NCBI RefSeq assembly: GCF_021732705.1
Contig: NZ_JAKFUM010000003.1
Coordinates: 310,001-374,000, forward strand
Direction of reading: 5' to 3'
Source of the DNA: Nevskia sp.
GTDB lineage: Bacteria; Pseudomonadota; Gammaproteobacteria; Nevskiales; Nevskiaceae
DNA: 64,000 bases
Every line of letters begins with the position of its first letter. The stretch's first letter is position 1. The notes under the pieces were generated by a model. That model did not search any database. It saw only the letters and a program-made list of their open reading frames with translations, and was not told the DNA's origin. This document shows positions 1 through 8,668 of this stretch, piece by piece. Both the position numbers and the translations under genes were made by a program.

Positions 1-699
1 GCTCAGGCCCGGCCGGCCCTCGTGGTGTGCAAGCAGTGCGCTCACCACGGCATCCAGGCTGTGGAACGACGAATAGGCCGCGCCCGAGGGCGACTTGCCC
101 AGCAGCAGCGTCAGCAGCCCGCCGATGATGTTGAGATAGGTCGTTTCGCTGCGCAGTCCCGGCCCGCGCGAGGTGCCGTTGGCATCGCCGCGCGCCGCCT
201 GCTCCTTCGCCAGGGCTTCATGCGCGGCGCGCAGCGCCTCGTGCACCTGCAAGAGTTCGGCGAGTTGCACCTTCGCCGCTTCGCGGTCGGCCAGCAGGAT
301 GTTGAGCGTGTCCACGCTCACCAACGGATGCACCGCGCGTTCAATCTCGTCAAACAAAAACCCCGGCCGCTCGCCGGGGTAGTAGTGGGTCATCCACGCT
401 TTGAGGTCCACATGGCGCACGGTCAGTTGCGGATCATCCAGCGCCGGCCGTTGACCGTCCATTACGATACCGTCCCTGCCGCCGGCCAGCTCGCCATGCG
501 TCAGCGCGTCGAAGATGCGGTCGGCATATAGGCGCAGCAGTGGCCAGCGCGGAAACTCGCCGGGCTCCGGCATCGCGCGCTGCCTCAGCGTTTGCAGAAT
601 GCGTTGCTCGAATCGCAGCAGCCCGCACCAGCGGATCGCCGCTTCCATCGGGCGGTAGTAGGTCTTAGCACCAAAGGCAAGGCTACTCGATTTCGTCAT
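1..699 (-). CDS. ICE-associated hypothetical protein, C-terminus cut by window edge
   Basis: An open frame of at least 233 codons starts at ATG 699 and is still open at position 1. It begins MTKSSSLAFGAKTYYRPMEA. It has no signal peptide. A stretch around residues 135-175 is rich in Ala, Glu and Leu and looks helical, and a segment near residues 190-205 (IIGGLLTLLLGK) is hydrophobic but short. I associate proteins of this style with integrative elements of beta- and gammaproteobacteria, but I cannot name a family or give a function. Confidence 0.7.
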   Translation of the reverse strand, partial: MTKSSSLAFGAKTYYRPMEAAIRWCGLLRFEQRILQTLRQRAMPEPGEFPRWPLLRLYADRIFDALTHGELAGGRDGIVMDGQRPALDDPQLTVRHVDLKAWMTHYYPGERPGFLFDEIERAVHPLVSVDTLNILLADREAAKVQLAELLQVHEALRAAHEALAKEQAARGDANGTSRGPGLRSETTYLNIIGGLLTLLLGKSPSGAAYSSFHSLDAVVSALLAHHEGRPGLS

Positions 700-1227
700 C
701 GCGCTCTTCCCATCGTCGGATCGACAACTGGCAAGCGCGCACGGCCCACGTGGGCGCGGCGATTGCCCTGAACCCGATCGAGCGCGGGCCGGCCGGCACA
801 TGGTGAGCGTTGGGTTCGGCGCTGAAGCCGAGCGTCGCACAAGGGGCAAACACTTCTTGCGATGCCCGATACGCCCCACCATAATGCGCCTGCGAAAAAT
901 CTTGTTACCGGCGCAACGATTTGAAATGTCGCGCGTCCATCGACGGTGCCGCGCTCAACCGGAAAACCAGGGCAAATCTTTCGTAGGAAATGGGGGAAGG
1001 TAAAGCGTCAATGCGTCTGCCGGATGAGCTGGTTTGCATCCATGCAAAGCTCATGCGTTCTGCGTCAGCGCGCTGACCTCGCCAGTTCACAGGCATCAGC
1101 CTCTGGTGCCATGCGGATCGCCCTAGTCCTTAGCCGTCTACCGCAGTGACGCATGAGTGTCGGATAACGATGCAGGTCGGGTCTCGCGTCAGACCGAAAT
1201 TGCATCATCCGATCTAAAGCCCCTATG
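700..1227. other. 528-bp intergenic region without a convincing gene
   Basis: Only short overlapping frames without ribosome binding sites or family resemblance occur here. The one clear structure is the inverted repeat at 1024-1054, listed separately. Confidence 0.5.
1024..1054. repeat. Bulged inverted repeat
   Basis: Arms ATGAGC-TGG-TTTGCAT and ATGCAAA-GCTCAT face each other across a 2-base loop, with an unpaired TGG in the left arm. That gives 13 paired positions in 31 bases. No T-run follows on either side, so it is not a typical intrinsic terminator. A protein binding site or a transcript hairpin are both possible. Confidence 0.5.
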
Positions 1228-2142
1228 TCATACCGGACGTTGATCGCCAGCATCTTGTGTGCCAGCAACCCGTTCCGCGCGGTCGATGAATTGACGCAAG
1301 GGTTCCGGTATGACGCCATGCGGCCGCAGCAGATGCGTCGTCAACGAGGCGTCCCGTTCTGCAAGCGGTCGTGCCACCACATCGGCTTGCGTGCAGCCTT
1401 CGAGATGCGCCGCGCTGGAAAAGCCCACGCCATAGCCCGCGGCCACCAGGGCCAGCATCAGCGAATGGGTGCTGACGCACTCGGTGATCGTCGGCCGCAC
1501 GCCTGCGGAGCGGAACAGATGTTCCCGCTGCTCGTGGCAACCGTCGCACACCTGCGGGTCGCACAGCACCAGCGAATACTTCACCACTTCCTGCAGCGGA
1601 ACTTCCTTGTATGCCAGCAGTGGGTGCCGCGCCGGCAAGGCCACCAGGAACGGGTCGCGCCACAGCGGCACCGCCACGATCTCGCCTTCCACGTGTCCGA
1701 CCGACGCAAGGCCGGCGTCGAAGAAGCTCGCAGCGAGCCCGTCCAGGAGTTGCGCCAACGGCACTTCGGACAGCCGGATGCAGACCTCCGGCGCCTCCTG
1801 GCGGCACAGCGCAAGCAGCGCCGCCAGACGCGTGCGCCCGATGTCGCCCGCCAGCCCGATGCGCAGCGTGCCGTGATAGCCCGCCGCGACGGCCCGCGCG
1901 CGGGCCTGCGCCTGCTCGCAGGCCAGCATCACACGCCGGGCATCTTCCAGGAATACCTGCCCGGCTGTGGTCAGACGCACGCCGCGTCCGTTGCGGTGGA
2001 GCAAGGTCACGCCAAGGTCGGCTTCCAGGCGACCGATCCGGCGCGATAGTGGCGACTGCTCGATGTGCAGGCGCTTCGCGGCCCGGCCGAAGTGCAGTTC
2101 ACCGGCCACCGCGATGAACGCCTCGATATGACGCATGTTCAT
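1228..2142 (-). CDS. LysR-family transcriptional regulator
   Basis: This is a 304-residue protein of normal LysR length. The N-terminal winged helix-turn-helix (residues about 3-62) carries the typical AFIAVAGELHFGRAAKRLH stretch and SPLSRRIGRLE recognition helix. A substrate-binding-like effector domain follows from about residue 90. I chose ATG 2142 because GGGAGAAAAC lies just upstream; the open frame itself runs back to 2268. LysR proteins normally bind a small effector and control a nearby, often divergent, operon, but here no divergent gene starts within 250 bp, so the target is unknown. It resembles regulators of aromatic or organic acid catabolism in general style only. Confidence 0.85.
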   Translation of the reverse strand: MNMRHIEAFIAVAGELHFGRAAKRLHIEQSPLSRRIGRLEADLGVTLLHRNGRGVRLTTAGQVFLEDARRVMLACEQAQARARAVAAGYHGTLRIGLAGDIGRTRLAALLALCRQEAPEVCIRLSEVPLAQLLDGLAASFFDAGLASVGHVEGEIVAVPLWRDPFLVALPARHPLLAYKEVPLQEVVKYSLVLCDPQVCDGCHEQREHLFRSAGVRPTITECVSTHSLMLALVAAGYGVGFSSAAHLEGCTQADVVARPLAERDASLTTHLLRPHGVIPEPLRQFIDRAERVAGTQDAGDQRPV

Positions 2143-2413
2143 ATTTGTTTTCTCCCATCTATCAGGCCATACACGTCCAACACGCGCAGCGCGCTGGGAG
2201 GGTGGCGCCGGTTGCCAGGCGTGCGCCCCAGTGCCAGTGCGACGGACGCGCGCGCTGGCCAGCAGCACTGAACCCGAATGCTGGCGGCCGAATCAACCTG
2301 CGGGCACTGAGGAGACAAGAGGCTAGTGCTACACCACACCAATCCCGACAGGCCGCATACGATTTCTGACAGTCGCACGCCATGCTGCTTCGGCCAAATG
2401 CTCTGTCATGTCG

Positions 2414-3949
2414 TTAGCCAGGACTGAACCTGTACGACACCAGCGACTCCCTGTCGCTGTCTGCTACCAGCAGCTTGCCCGCCGGAGGGAACGCTCGCTG
2501 TACGCAGTGCTCCCGCGGACACACGCGACAACCGGGCCCAATGAGTACAGCCTGTGCTGAGCGGCCGAAGTCCAGTCCGTCCGCATAGACAAGCTCACGC
2601 GCATGCGCGAGATCGCAGCCCAGGCCAATGGCAAAGAGCTTGCGCTGAGCCCGAAAGCCACCGCTGCCGTGCCGCTCGATGGTGCGGGCGATGCCGAAGA
2701 AGCGGCTGCCATCGGGCATCTCGGCGATCTGGGTCAGGATGCGGCCGGGCTGGGCGAAGGCCTCATGTACGTTCCACAGCGGGCAGGCGCCACCGTGGCG
2801 GGCGAAATGGAAGCTCGTGGCACTCTGGCGCTTGGAGATATTGCCCGCCTGGTCGACTCGCACGAAGTAGAACGGTACGCCGCGAGCCCCATTGCGCTGC
2901 AGCGTGGACAGTCGGTGGCAGATGGTCTCGAAGCTGACGTGGAAGCGCTGCTGCAGCAACTCCACGTCATAGCGGCAGCCGCGCGCGGCGTCGAGGAAGG
3001 CCCCGTAGGGCAGCAGCACCGCACCAGCGAAGTAGTGGGCCAGGCCCTGGCGGGCCAGCGCGCGCGTTGCATCATCGGAGAAGCCAGCTTCGCGAACTTC
3101 GGCGGCGAAGGCGTCGGCCGCAGCCAGCAGCGCGTACTGCGTGGCCATCTGGAAGGCTTGTTGTGCATCAGTCAGATGCGACGGCAGGCTTAGGCGTCGG
3201 CGGCGGGCATCGTAGTGACGCAGCAGGCCAGCGTCGCCTGGGTCAGTTAGCGGCTCGACGGTCACGCCGCAGCGTTGCAGCAGGGCCTCGCGTAGCGACG
3301 CGGCACGCTCGGCTGGCTGTAGCACCAGATCCTGCGCGAGCGCTTCGGCCAAGCGATCCAACCCGTCAATGTAGTTGTTGCGCCGGTTGAAGAAGTCGCG
3401 CACTTCTTCGTGCGGCAGCGGCGCCGTCCACGCGGGAGGCTGGCCGGTACCGAGATCCTGTCCCTGCTCGCCGTAGAAGCGGTCGATGAGTTGGGCGTGC
3501 TCATCCTGCAGGCGCTGATGGCGCTGGTACAGCGCCACATAAGCCTCGGCCAGTTCGGGCGCCTGCTCAACGAGGCGGGCAAGCTGAGCGGCATGAGGAG
3601 GGTCGTGGCCGAGCGTGCGGTCGTTCAGCGCGGCATCCAGCTCGGTGAGCAGCCGCTTGTCCTGCTCCTCAGAGAACTGCGCGACGTCGCCGCCGAAGAC
3701 CTCGGCCAGCTTGAGCAGCACGCCGGCCGTGACGGGTCGTTGGTTGGTCTCGATCTGGGAGATGTAGCTCAGCGACAGCTCCAGCCGGGCCGCGAGTTGG
3801 CTCTGGTTCCAGCCCAGTTGTTCGCGCAGCCGGCGCAGGCGCGGGCCGACGAAGAGCTTTCGGCCGGGTGCATCCGACTTTGCAAAGTTCGCAGCTTTCA
3901 CGGATTGATTGCGAAGTGATTTGCAGTTTTTCCTTTTCACATCAACCAC
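2414..3949 (-). CDS. XRE-family regulator of RamB/ScfR type (short-chain acyl metabolism)
   Basis: The 511-residue frame has an N-terminal XRE helix-turn-helix (about residues 34-92, with QSQLAARLELSLSYISQIET), a middle IrrE/ImmA-like region (about 255-350) and a C-terminal DUF2083-type domain containing GCRVCPREHCVQRAFP. This order is that of RamB and ScfR, which regulate acetate, propionate or other short-chain acyl-CoA metabolism. It is divergent from the valine catabolic genes, so it probably controls them. The real start may be GTG at residue 18, because the family usually begins just before the FVGPRLRRLRE motif. A perfect palindrome lies over the first codons of that shorter form (3877-3888), suggesting autoregulation. 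Confidence 0.8.
   Translation of the reverse strand: MVDVKRKNCKSLRNQSVKAANFAKSDAPGRKLFVGPRLRRLREQLGWNQSQLAARLELSLSYISQIETNQRPVTAGVLLKLAEVFGGDVAQFSEEQDKRLLTELDAALNDRTLGHDPPHAAQLARLVEQAPELAEAYVALYQRHQRLQDEHAQLIDRFYGEQGQDLGTGQPPAWTAPLPHEEVRDFFNRRNNYIDGLDRLAEALAQDLVLQPAERAASLREALLQRCGVTVEPLTDPGDAGLLRHYDARRRRLSLPSHLTDAQQAFQMATQYALLAAADAFAAEVREAGFSDDATRALARQGLAHYFAGAVLLPYGAFLDAARGCRYDVELLQQRFHVSFETICHRLSTLQRNGARGVPFYFVRVDQAGNISKRQSATSFHFARHGGACPLWNVHEAFAQPGRILTQIAEMPDGSRFFGIARTIERHGSGGFRAQRKLFAIGLGCDLAHARELVYADGLDFGRSAQAVLIGPGCRVCPREHCVQRAFPPAGKLLVADSDRESLVSYRFSPG
3877..3888. promoter_or_regulatory. ACTTTGCAAAGT palindrome, candidate operator
   Basis: This is a perfect 12-base palindrome with the TTTGCAAA core described for RamB sites. 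A weaker half-like copy (GATTTGCAGTTT) lies at 3918-3929. Both lie at the 5' end of the regulator gene, between it and the divergent mmsA. Assignment as the regulator's own site is inferred from the match and position. Confidence 0.5.
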
Positions 3950-3964
3950 TTGTTGATCGATGTG
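3938..3964. promoter_or_regulatory. Nested inverted repeats in the divergent promoter region
   Basis: CACATC (3938-3943) pairs with GATGTG (3959-3964), and ATCAAC (3941-3946) can alternatively pair with GTTGAT (3952-3957). The dyad lies about 55 bp before the mmsA start, where an operator or activator site would be expected. Confidence 0.35.
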
Positions 3965-4016
3965 AAGCGTGTGGATAGATTCTGTGTGAAATCAATTGAC
4001 CTGTCTAGGAGACTTC

Positions 4017-5525
4017 ATGAGCCGCGATAACCTGCCCCATGTTCCGTTGCTAATCAACGGCGAATTCGTGCAATCCAAGAGCACCGAATGGCGCGAGGTG
4101 GTCAACCCGGCCACCCAGGAACGCCTGGCGCGCGTGCCCATGGCCACGGCCGATGAGGTCGCAGCGGCCATCGCGTCGGCCCAGGCCGCTTTCAAGACCT
4201 GGCGTAAGACGCCCATCGGCCAGCGCGCGCGCATCTTCCTGAAGCTGCAGCAACTCATCCGCGACAACATCAAATCCCTCGCCGCAACGCTGACCGCCGA
4301 GCAGGGCAAGACGCTGGCTGATGCCGAGGGCGACGTGTTCCGCGGCCTCGAAGTGGTGGAGCACGCCGCCAACATCGGCAGCTTGTAGATGGGCGAGCGC
4401 GCCCACAACGTGGCCGGCGGGGTAGACACCTACACGCTGCTGCAGCCCCTGGGTGTGTGCGCCGGCATCACACCATTCAACTTTCCAGCCATGATCCCGC
4501 TGTGGATGTTTCCGATGGCCATCGCCACCGGCAACACCTTCGTGCTCAAGCCCTCGGAGCAGGACCCGCTGGTGACGATGCGCCTTGTGGAACTGGCGCT
4601 GGAAGCCGGCGTCCCGCCCGGCGTACTGAACGTGGTGCACGGTGGCGAGCACGTCGTCAACGCGCTGTGCGACCACCCGGACGTGAAAGCGATCTCCTTC
4701 GTCGGCTCCACCCGTGTGGGCACGCACGTCTACGAGCGCGCCAGCCTGGCCGGCAAGCGTGTGCAGTGCATGATGGGCGCGAAAAACCACGCCATCGTGC
4801 TGCCGGACGCACACAAGGAGCAGACGCTCAACGCGCTTGCCGGTGCTGCTTTCGGCGCTGCCGGCCAGCGCTGCATGGCGGTTTCGGTGGCCGTGCTGGT
4901 GGGCGAAGCCCGCAAGTGGGTGCCTGACCTGGTGGCGCGCGCCAAGAAGCTCAGCGTGGGTGCCGGCGACTCGGCATCAACGGACGTCGGCCCGCTGATC
5001 TCCTGTGCAGCGCGCGAGCGCGTCGAGGCGTTGATCGCCCGAGGTGTCGAGGACGGCGCCCAGCTGGAGTTAGACGGCCGCATACCGTCGCTGCCCGGCG
5101 CACTGAAGGAAGGCAACTTCGTCGGCCCGACCATCTTCAGCGGCGTGAGGCCGGGCATGTCGGTCTACGAGCAGGAAATCTTCGGCCCGGTGCTGTGCAT
5201 CGTAGAGGCCGAGACGATGGATGAGGCCATCGCGATCACCAACGCCAACCCGAACGGCAACGGCACGGCCATCTTCACGCAGTCGGGCGCGGCGGCTCGC
5301 AAGTTCGAGGAGGAGATCGAGGTGGGCCAGGTGGGCATCAACGTGCCTATCCCAGTGCCTGTGCCGCTCTTCTCGTTTACCGGCTCACGCGGCTCCAAGC
5401 TGGGCGACCTGGGCCCCTACGGCAAACAAGTGGTCCTTTTCTACACGCAGACCAAGACGGTCACCGCGCGCTGGTTCGAGGACGACGTCAGCACGGGCGT
5501 CAACACGACCATTGCGTTGAAGTAA
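4017..5525 (+). pseudogene. mmsA: Methylmalonate-semialdehyde dehydrogenase broken by an in-frame amber codon
   Basis: Read through, this is a 502-residue CoA-acylating (methyl)malonate-semialdehyde dehydrogenase, the last step of valine and isobutyrate breakdown to propionyl-CoA. The start ATG 4017 follows AGGAG. The second half has TPFNFP, the FVGSTRVG nucleotide loop and the catalytic Cys in GQRCMA (about residue 286). Codon 124 (4386-4388) is TAG where the family normally has Gln, in the sequence HAANIGSL[12 protein letters not shown]. A single C-to-T change from CAG explains it. The next codon is ATG, so a 378-residue C-terminal piece could start there, but it would lack the N-terminal part of the fold. 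A real null allele, suppression or a base-call error are all possible. Confidence 0.85.
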
Positions 5526-5543
5526 GCCCGAGCCGGCACCGCG

Positions 5544-6704
5544 ATGGAATTCGAGCTGAACGAAGAACAACGCGCCTTTGGGGAGGCTGCGCGCACGTTT
5601 GCCCGCAGCGAGCTGGCGCCGTTCGCGGCCCAGTGGGACCGCGAGCAGGCATTCCCGCGTCAGGCCATCGCGGCAGCGGGCGAGCTGGGCTTCTGCGGGC
5701 TGTACGCGCCCGAGCGCATCGGTGGCCTCGCGCTGCCGCGGCTGGATGCCACCGTCGTCTTCGAGGAACTGGCCGCGGTCGATCCATCGACGACAGCCTT
5801 CATCACCATCCACAACATGGCCACGTGGATGCTGGGTAGCTGGGGCAGCGATGCCGTTTGCGAGCGCTGGGGACACGATCTGGCCAGCGGCCGCAAACTC
5901 GCCTCCTACTGCCTGACCGAACCCGGTGCCGGCTCCGATGCTGGCGCGCTGAAGACGAAGGCGGAATGGGACGGCGAGCACTGGGTCATCAACGGGGGCA
6001 AGGCCTTCATCTCTGGCGCCGGTGTCACCGACGTGCTGGTGCTGATGGCGCGCACCGGCGGCGCCGGACCGGCCGGCATCTCGGCCTTCGCAGTGCCAGC
6101 CGATGCGCTAGGCGTCAGCTACGGCAAGAAGGAGCACAAGATGGGTTGGAACAGCCAGCCCACACGCGCCATCGCGTTCGACAACGTTCGCGTCGGCCCC
6201 GAATGCCTGCTGGGCGAGGAAGGCCAGGGCTTCCGCATTGCGATGAAGGGGCTGGACGGCGGACGCATCAACATTGCGACCTGCTCCGTTGGCGGCGCGC
6301 AGGGCGCGCTTGACGCCGCGCGGCGTTACCTGCACGAGCGCCAGCAGTTCGGCCAGCCGCTGGCCAGTCTGCAGGCGTTGCAGTTCCGCTTGGCGGACAT
6401 GGCTACCGAGCTGGTTGCCGCGCGCCAGATGGTGCGCCTGGCGGCATTCAAGTTGGATGCGTGCCACGTTGAGGCCTGCACCTACTGCGCGATGGCCAAG
6501 CGCTTCGCCACCGACATTGGTTTCGCCGTCTGCAACGAAGCCCTGCAACTGCACGGTGGCTATGGCTACCTGAATGAGTTTCCGCTGGAACGGCTGGCAC
6601 GCGACACCCGCGTGCACCAGATTCTCGAAGGCACCAACGAAATCATGCGCGTCATCGTCTCCCGCCGTGTGCTGCAGGAAGACGCGGGCGACGCGATCCG
6701 CTAA
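5544..6704 (+). CDS. Acyl-CoA dehydrogenase, probably isobutyryl-CoA dehydrogenase
   Basis: This 386-residue flavoprotein has the three acyl-CoA dehydrogenase domains: a helical N-terminus, a beta middle domain with CLTEPGAGSDAGAL (about 125-140), and a helical C-terminus with QLHGGYGYL and LEGTNEIMR. The Glu in LEGT is the expected catalytic base. It would oxidise isobutyryl-CoA to methacrylyl-CoA. The substrate is assigned from its neighbours, which supply the next steps of valine breakdown. It starts 18 bp after the mmsA reading frame ends, so it is very likely in the same transcript, and the amber codon upstream could have polar effects. Confidence 0.88.
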   Translation: MEFELNEEQRAFGEAARTFARSELAPFAAQWDREQAFPRQAIAAAGELGFCGLYAPERIGGLALPRLDATVVFEELAAVDPSTTAFITIHNMATWMLGSWGSDAVCERWGHDLASGRKLASYCLTEPGAGSDAGALKTKAEWDGEHWVINGGKAFISGAGVTDVLVLMARTGGAGPAGISAFAVPADALGVSYGKKEHKMGWNSQPTRAIAFDNVRVGPECLLGEEGQGFRIAMKGLDGGRINIATCSVGGAQGALDAARRYLHERQQFGQPLASLQALQFRLADMATELVAARQMVRLAAFKLDACHVEACTYCAMAKRFATDIGFAVCNEALQLHGGYGYLNEFPLERLARDTRVHQILEGTNEIMRVIVSRRVLQEDAGDAIR

Positions 6705-6720
6705 CCCACTCCCACCAACC

Positions 6721-7509
6721 ATGACCACCCAAGACTACCCCGGCCTGCTGCTCGAAAAGCGCGGCCATACGGCTCTCATCACGCTGCACAACCCGCCTGC
6801 CCATACCTGGACGGCCGAGAGCCTGACCGGGCTCGCGCGTCTCGTGCGCGACCTCGACGCCGACCGCGACATCTATGCGTTGGTTGTCACTGGCGACGGC
6901 GAAAAGTTCTTCAGCGCCGGTGCTGACCTGAAGCTCTTCGCCGATGGCGACAAGGGACGCGCCGCGACGATGGCCCAGCGCTTCGGAGAAGCCTTCGAGA
7001 CGCTGGCCGCCTTCCGGGGCGTCAGCATCGCCGCCATCAACGGCTATGCGATGGGTGGTGGGCTGGAATGCGCGTTGGCCTGCGACTTGCGCGTCGTCGA
7101 ATCGCATGCGCAGCTCGCGCTGCCCGAAGCCAGCGTGGGTCTACTGCCTTGCGCGGGCGGCACGCAGTGGTTGTCCTGGACCATCGGCGAGAGCTGGGCC
7201 AAGCGCATGGTGCTGCTCGGTGAACGCGTAGACGCCGCCACGGCGCTGCGAATTGGCCTGGCCGATGAACTGGCCGAGAAGGGTCAGGGCCTGGCTACCG
7301 CACTCGCGCTGGCCGACAAGGTTGCCAAGCAGAGCCCCAGCGCCGTGCGCGCCTGCAAGCGCCTAATCCAGGGAGCACGCTACGCTGGCCCGCATGGCCA
7401 GTTGCCATCTGAGCGTGAGGCGTTCGTCGCTCTCTTCGATACCGAGGATCAGCGTGAAGGCGTGGGCGCCTTCCTCTCCAAGCGCGCACCACAGTGGAAG
7501 AACGGCTAA
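6721..7509 (+). CDS. Enoyl-CoA hydratase, probable methacrylyl-CoA hydratase
   Basis: This is a crotonase-fold protein of 262 residues, the usual length. It has the oxyanion-hole segment KFFSAGADLKLFA (about 61-73) and the GYAMGGGLECALACD active-site stretch (about 105-119). In this operon the expected reaction is hydration of methacrylyl-CoA to 3-hydroxyisobutyryl-CoA. The frame is open further upstream, but ATG 6721 lies 16 bp after the dehydrogenase stop and matches the family start. Its stop codon overlaps the next start by one base. Confidence 0.85.
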   Translation: MTTQDYPGLLLEKRGHTALITLHNPPAHTWTAESLTGLARLVRDLDADRDIYALVVTGDGEKFFSAGADLKLFADGDKGRAATMAQRFGEAFETLAAFRGVSIAAINGYAMGGGLECALACDLRVVESHAQLALPEASVGLLPCAGGTQWLSWTIGESWAKRMVLLGERVDAATALRIGLADELAEKGQGLATALALADKVAKQSPSAVRACKRLIQGARYAGPHGQLPSEREAFVALFDTEDQREGVGAFLSKRAPQWKNG

Positions 7510-8642
7510 TGAGCGACGCGCCTGTCTTGTTTTCCGAGATCGCGACCGCTGGCAGCCACTGCTTCGGTCGCGCGACACTGAATGCGCCGGCTAGCCTCAA
7601 TGCACTGTCGCTGCCGATGGTGGATCTCCTGGATGCACAGTTGCGCGCCTGGGCGGTCGACCCTCAAATTGCCGGCGTCTGGCTCGACGCGGCGGGTGAC
7701 AAGGCCTTCTGCGCCGGTGGCGACGTGGTGGGCCTCTATGGCGCCATCAAGGCCACGCCGCGAGGCGAGGTGCCGGCCGAGCCCGCGGCCTTCTTCGAGC
7801 GCGAGTACCGGCTGGACTATCTCATCCACACCTATCCCAAGCCCATTGTGTGCTGGGGCCACGGCATCGTGATGGGCGGTGGTATTGGGCTGATGGCTGG
7901 CGCCTCTCACCGAGTTGCGACGTTGAAGACGCGGCTGGCGATGCCTGAGATCACCATCGGCCTCTACCCGGATGTGGGCGGCAGTTGGTTCCTCGCGCGC
8001 CTGCCCGGTGGCCTGGGCGAGTTCTTGGCGCTGACCGGTGTTTCGCTGAACGCCGCCGACGCGCTGGAGGTCCAATTGGCCGACTTCGTGCTGCGGCACG
8101 AAGACCAGGGTGCCGTGCTGAAAGCCATCGCAGCCGCCCTTTGGCAAGGCGATGCCGAAACCGATCGTGCCGCGCTGAGCCGGCTCTTGCAGGCCAAAGC
8201 GCTTCGGCCGACCGAACTTCCGGCGTCGCCGGTCCGCGAGCACCGTGATCGTATTCGCGAGCTGGTTGGTCAGCACCAGCGCTTGCAGGATCTGGCGCCA
8301 CGCCTTACCGCCTTGACGGCGGATGCCGATCCTTGGTTGGCCCAGGCCGGCACCGCCTTCACCAAAGGCTCCCCAAGCTCGGCCGAGCTGGCGCTGGCGT
8401 TGCAGCGACGGCTGCGCCACGGCTCCCTGGCCGAGGTTTTTCGTCTCGAATGGCAAGCCTCGGTGGGTTGCTGCATGCACGCGGACTTCGCCGAGGGCGT
8501 GCGCGCATTGCTGGTCGACAAGGACAAGCAGCCACGCTGGCAGCCAGCCACCCTTGACGCATTGGATGAAGTGGGCTGGCGTGCACACGTCGCTGCCCAT
8601 CTGCAGCCGCGCGGCACTAACCCGCTCGCGGACTTGTTCTGA
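7509..8642 (+). CDS. 3-hydroxyisobutyryl-CoA hydrolase (HIBCH type)
   Basis: A 377-residue member of the long crotonase subfamily that hydrolyses 3-hydroxyisobutyryl-CoA to free 3-hydroxyisobutyrate. The signs are FCAGGDVVGLYGA (about 70-82), HGIVMGGGIGLMAGASHRV (about 118-136) and MPEITIGLYPDVGGSWFL. The extra C-terminal region separates HIBCH from ordinary hydratases. ATG 7509 overlaps the stop of the hydratase gene by one base, implying translational coupling and keeping this toxic-intermediate step tightly linked to the previous enzyme. Confidence 0.9.
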   Translation: MSDAPVLFSEIATAGSHCFGRATLNAPASLNALSLPMVDLLDAQLRAWAVDPQIAGVWLDAAGDKAFCAGGDVVGLYGAIKATPRGEVPAEPAAFFEREYRLDYLIHTYPKPIVCWGHGIVMGGGIGLMAGASHRVATLKTRLAMPEITIGLYPDVGGSWFLARLPGGLGEFLALTGVSLNAADALEVQLADFVLRHEDQGAVLKAIAAALWQGDAETDRAALSRLLQAKALRPTELPASPVREHRDRIRELVGQHQRLQDLAPRLTALTADADPWLAQAGTAFTKGSPSSAELALALQRRLRHGSLAEVFRLEWQASVGCCMHADFAEGVRALLVDKDKQPRWQPATLDALDEVGWRAHVAAHLQPRGTNPLADLF

Positions 8643-8668
8643 ACGACACCACATACGGAGACAAGACC

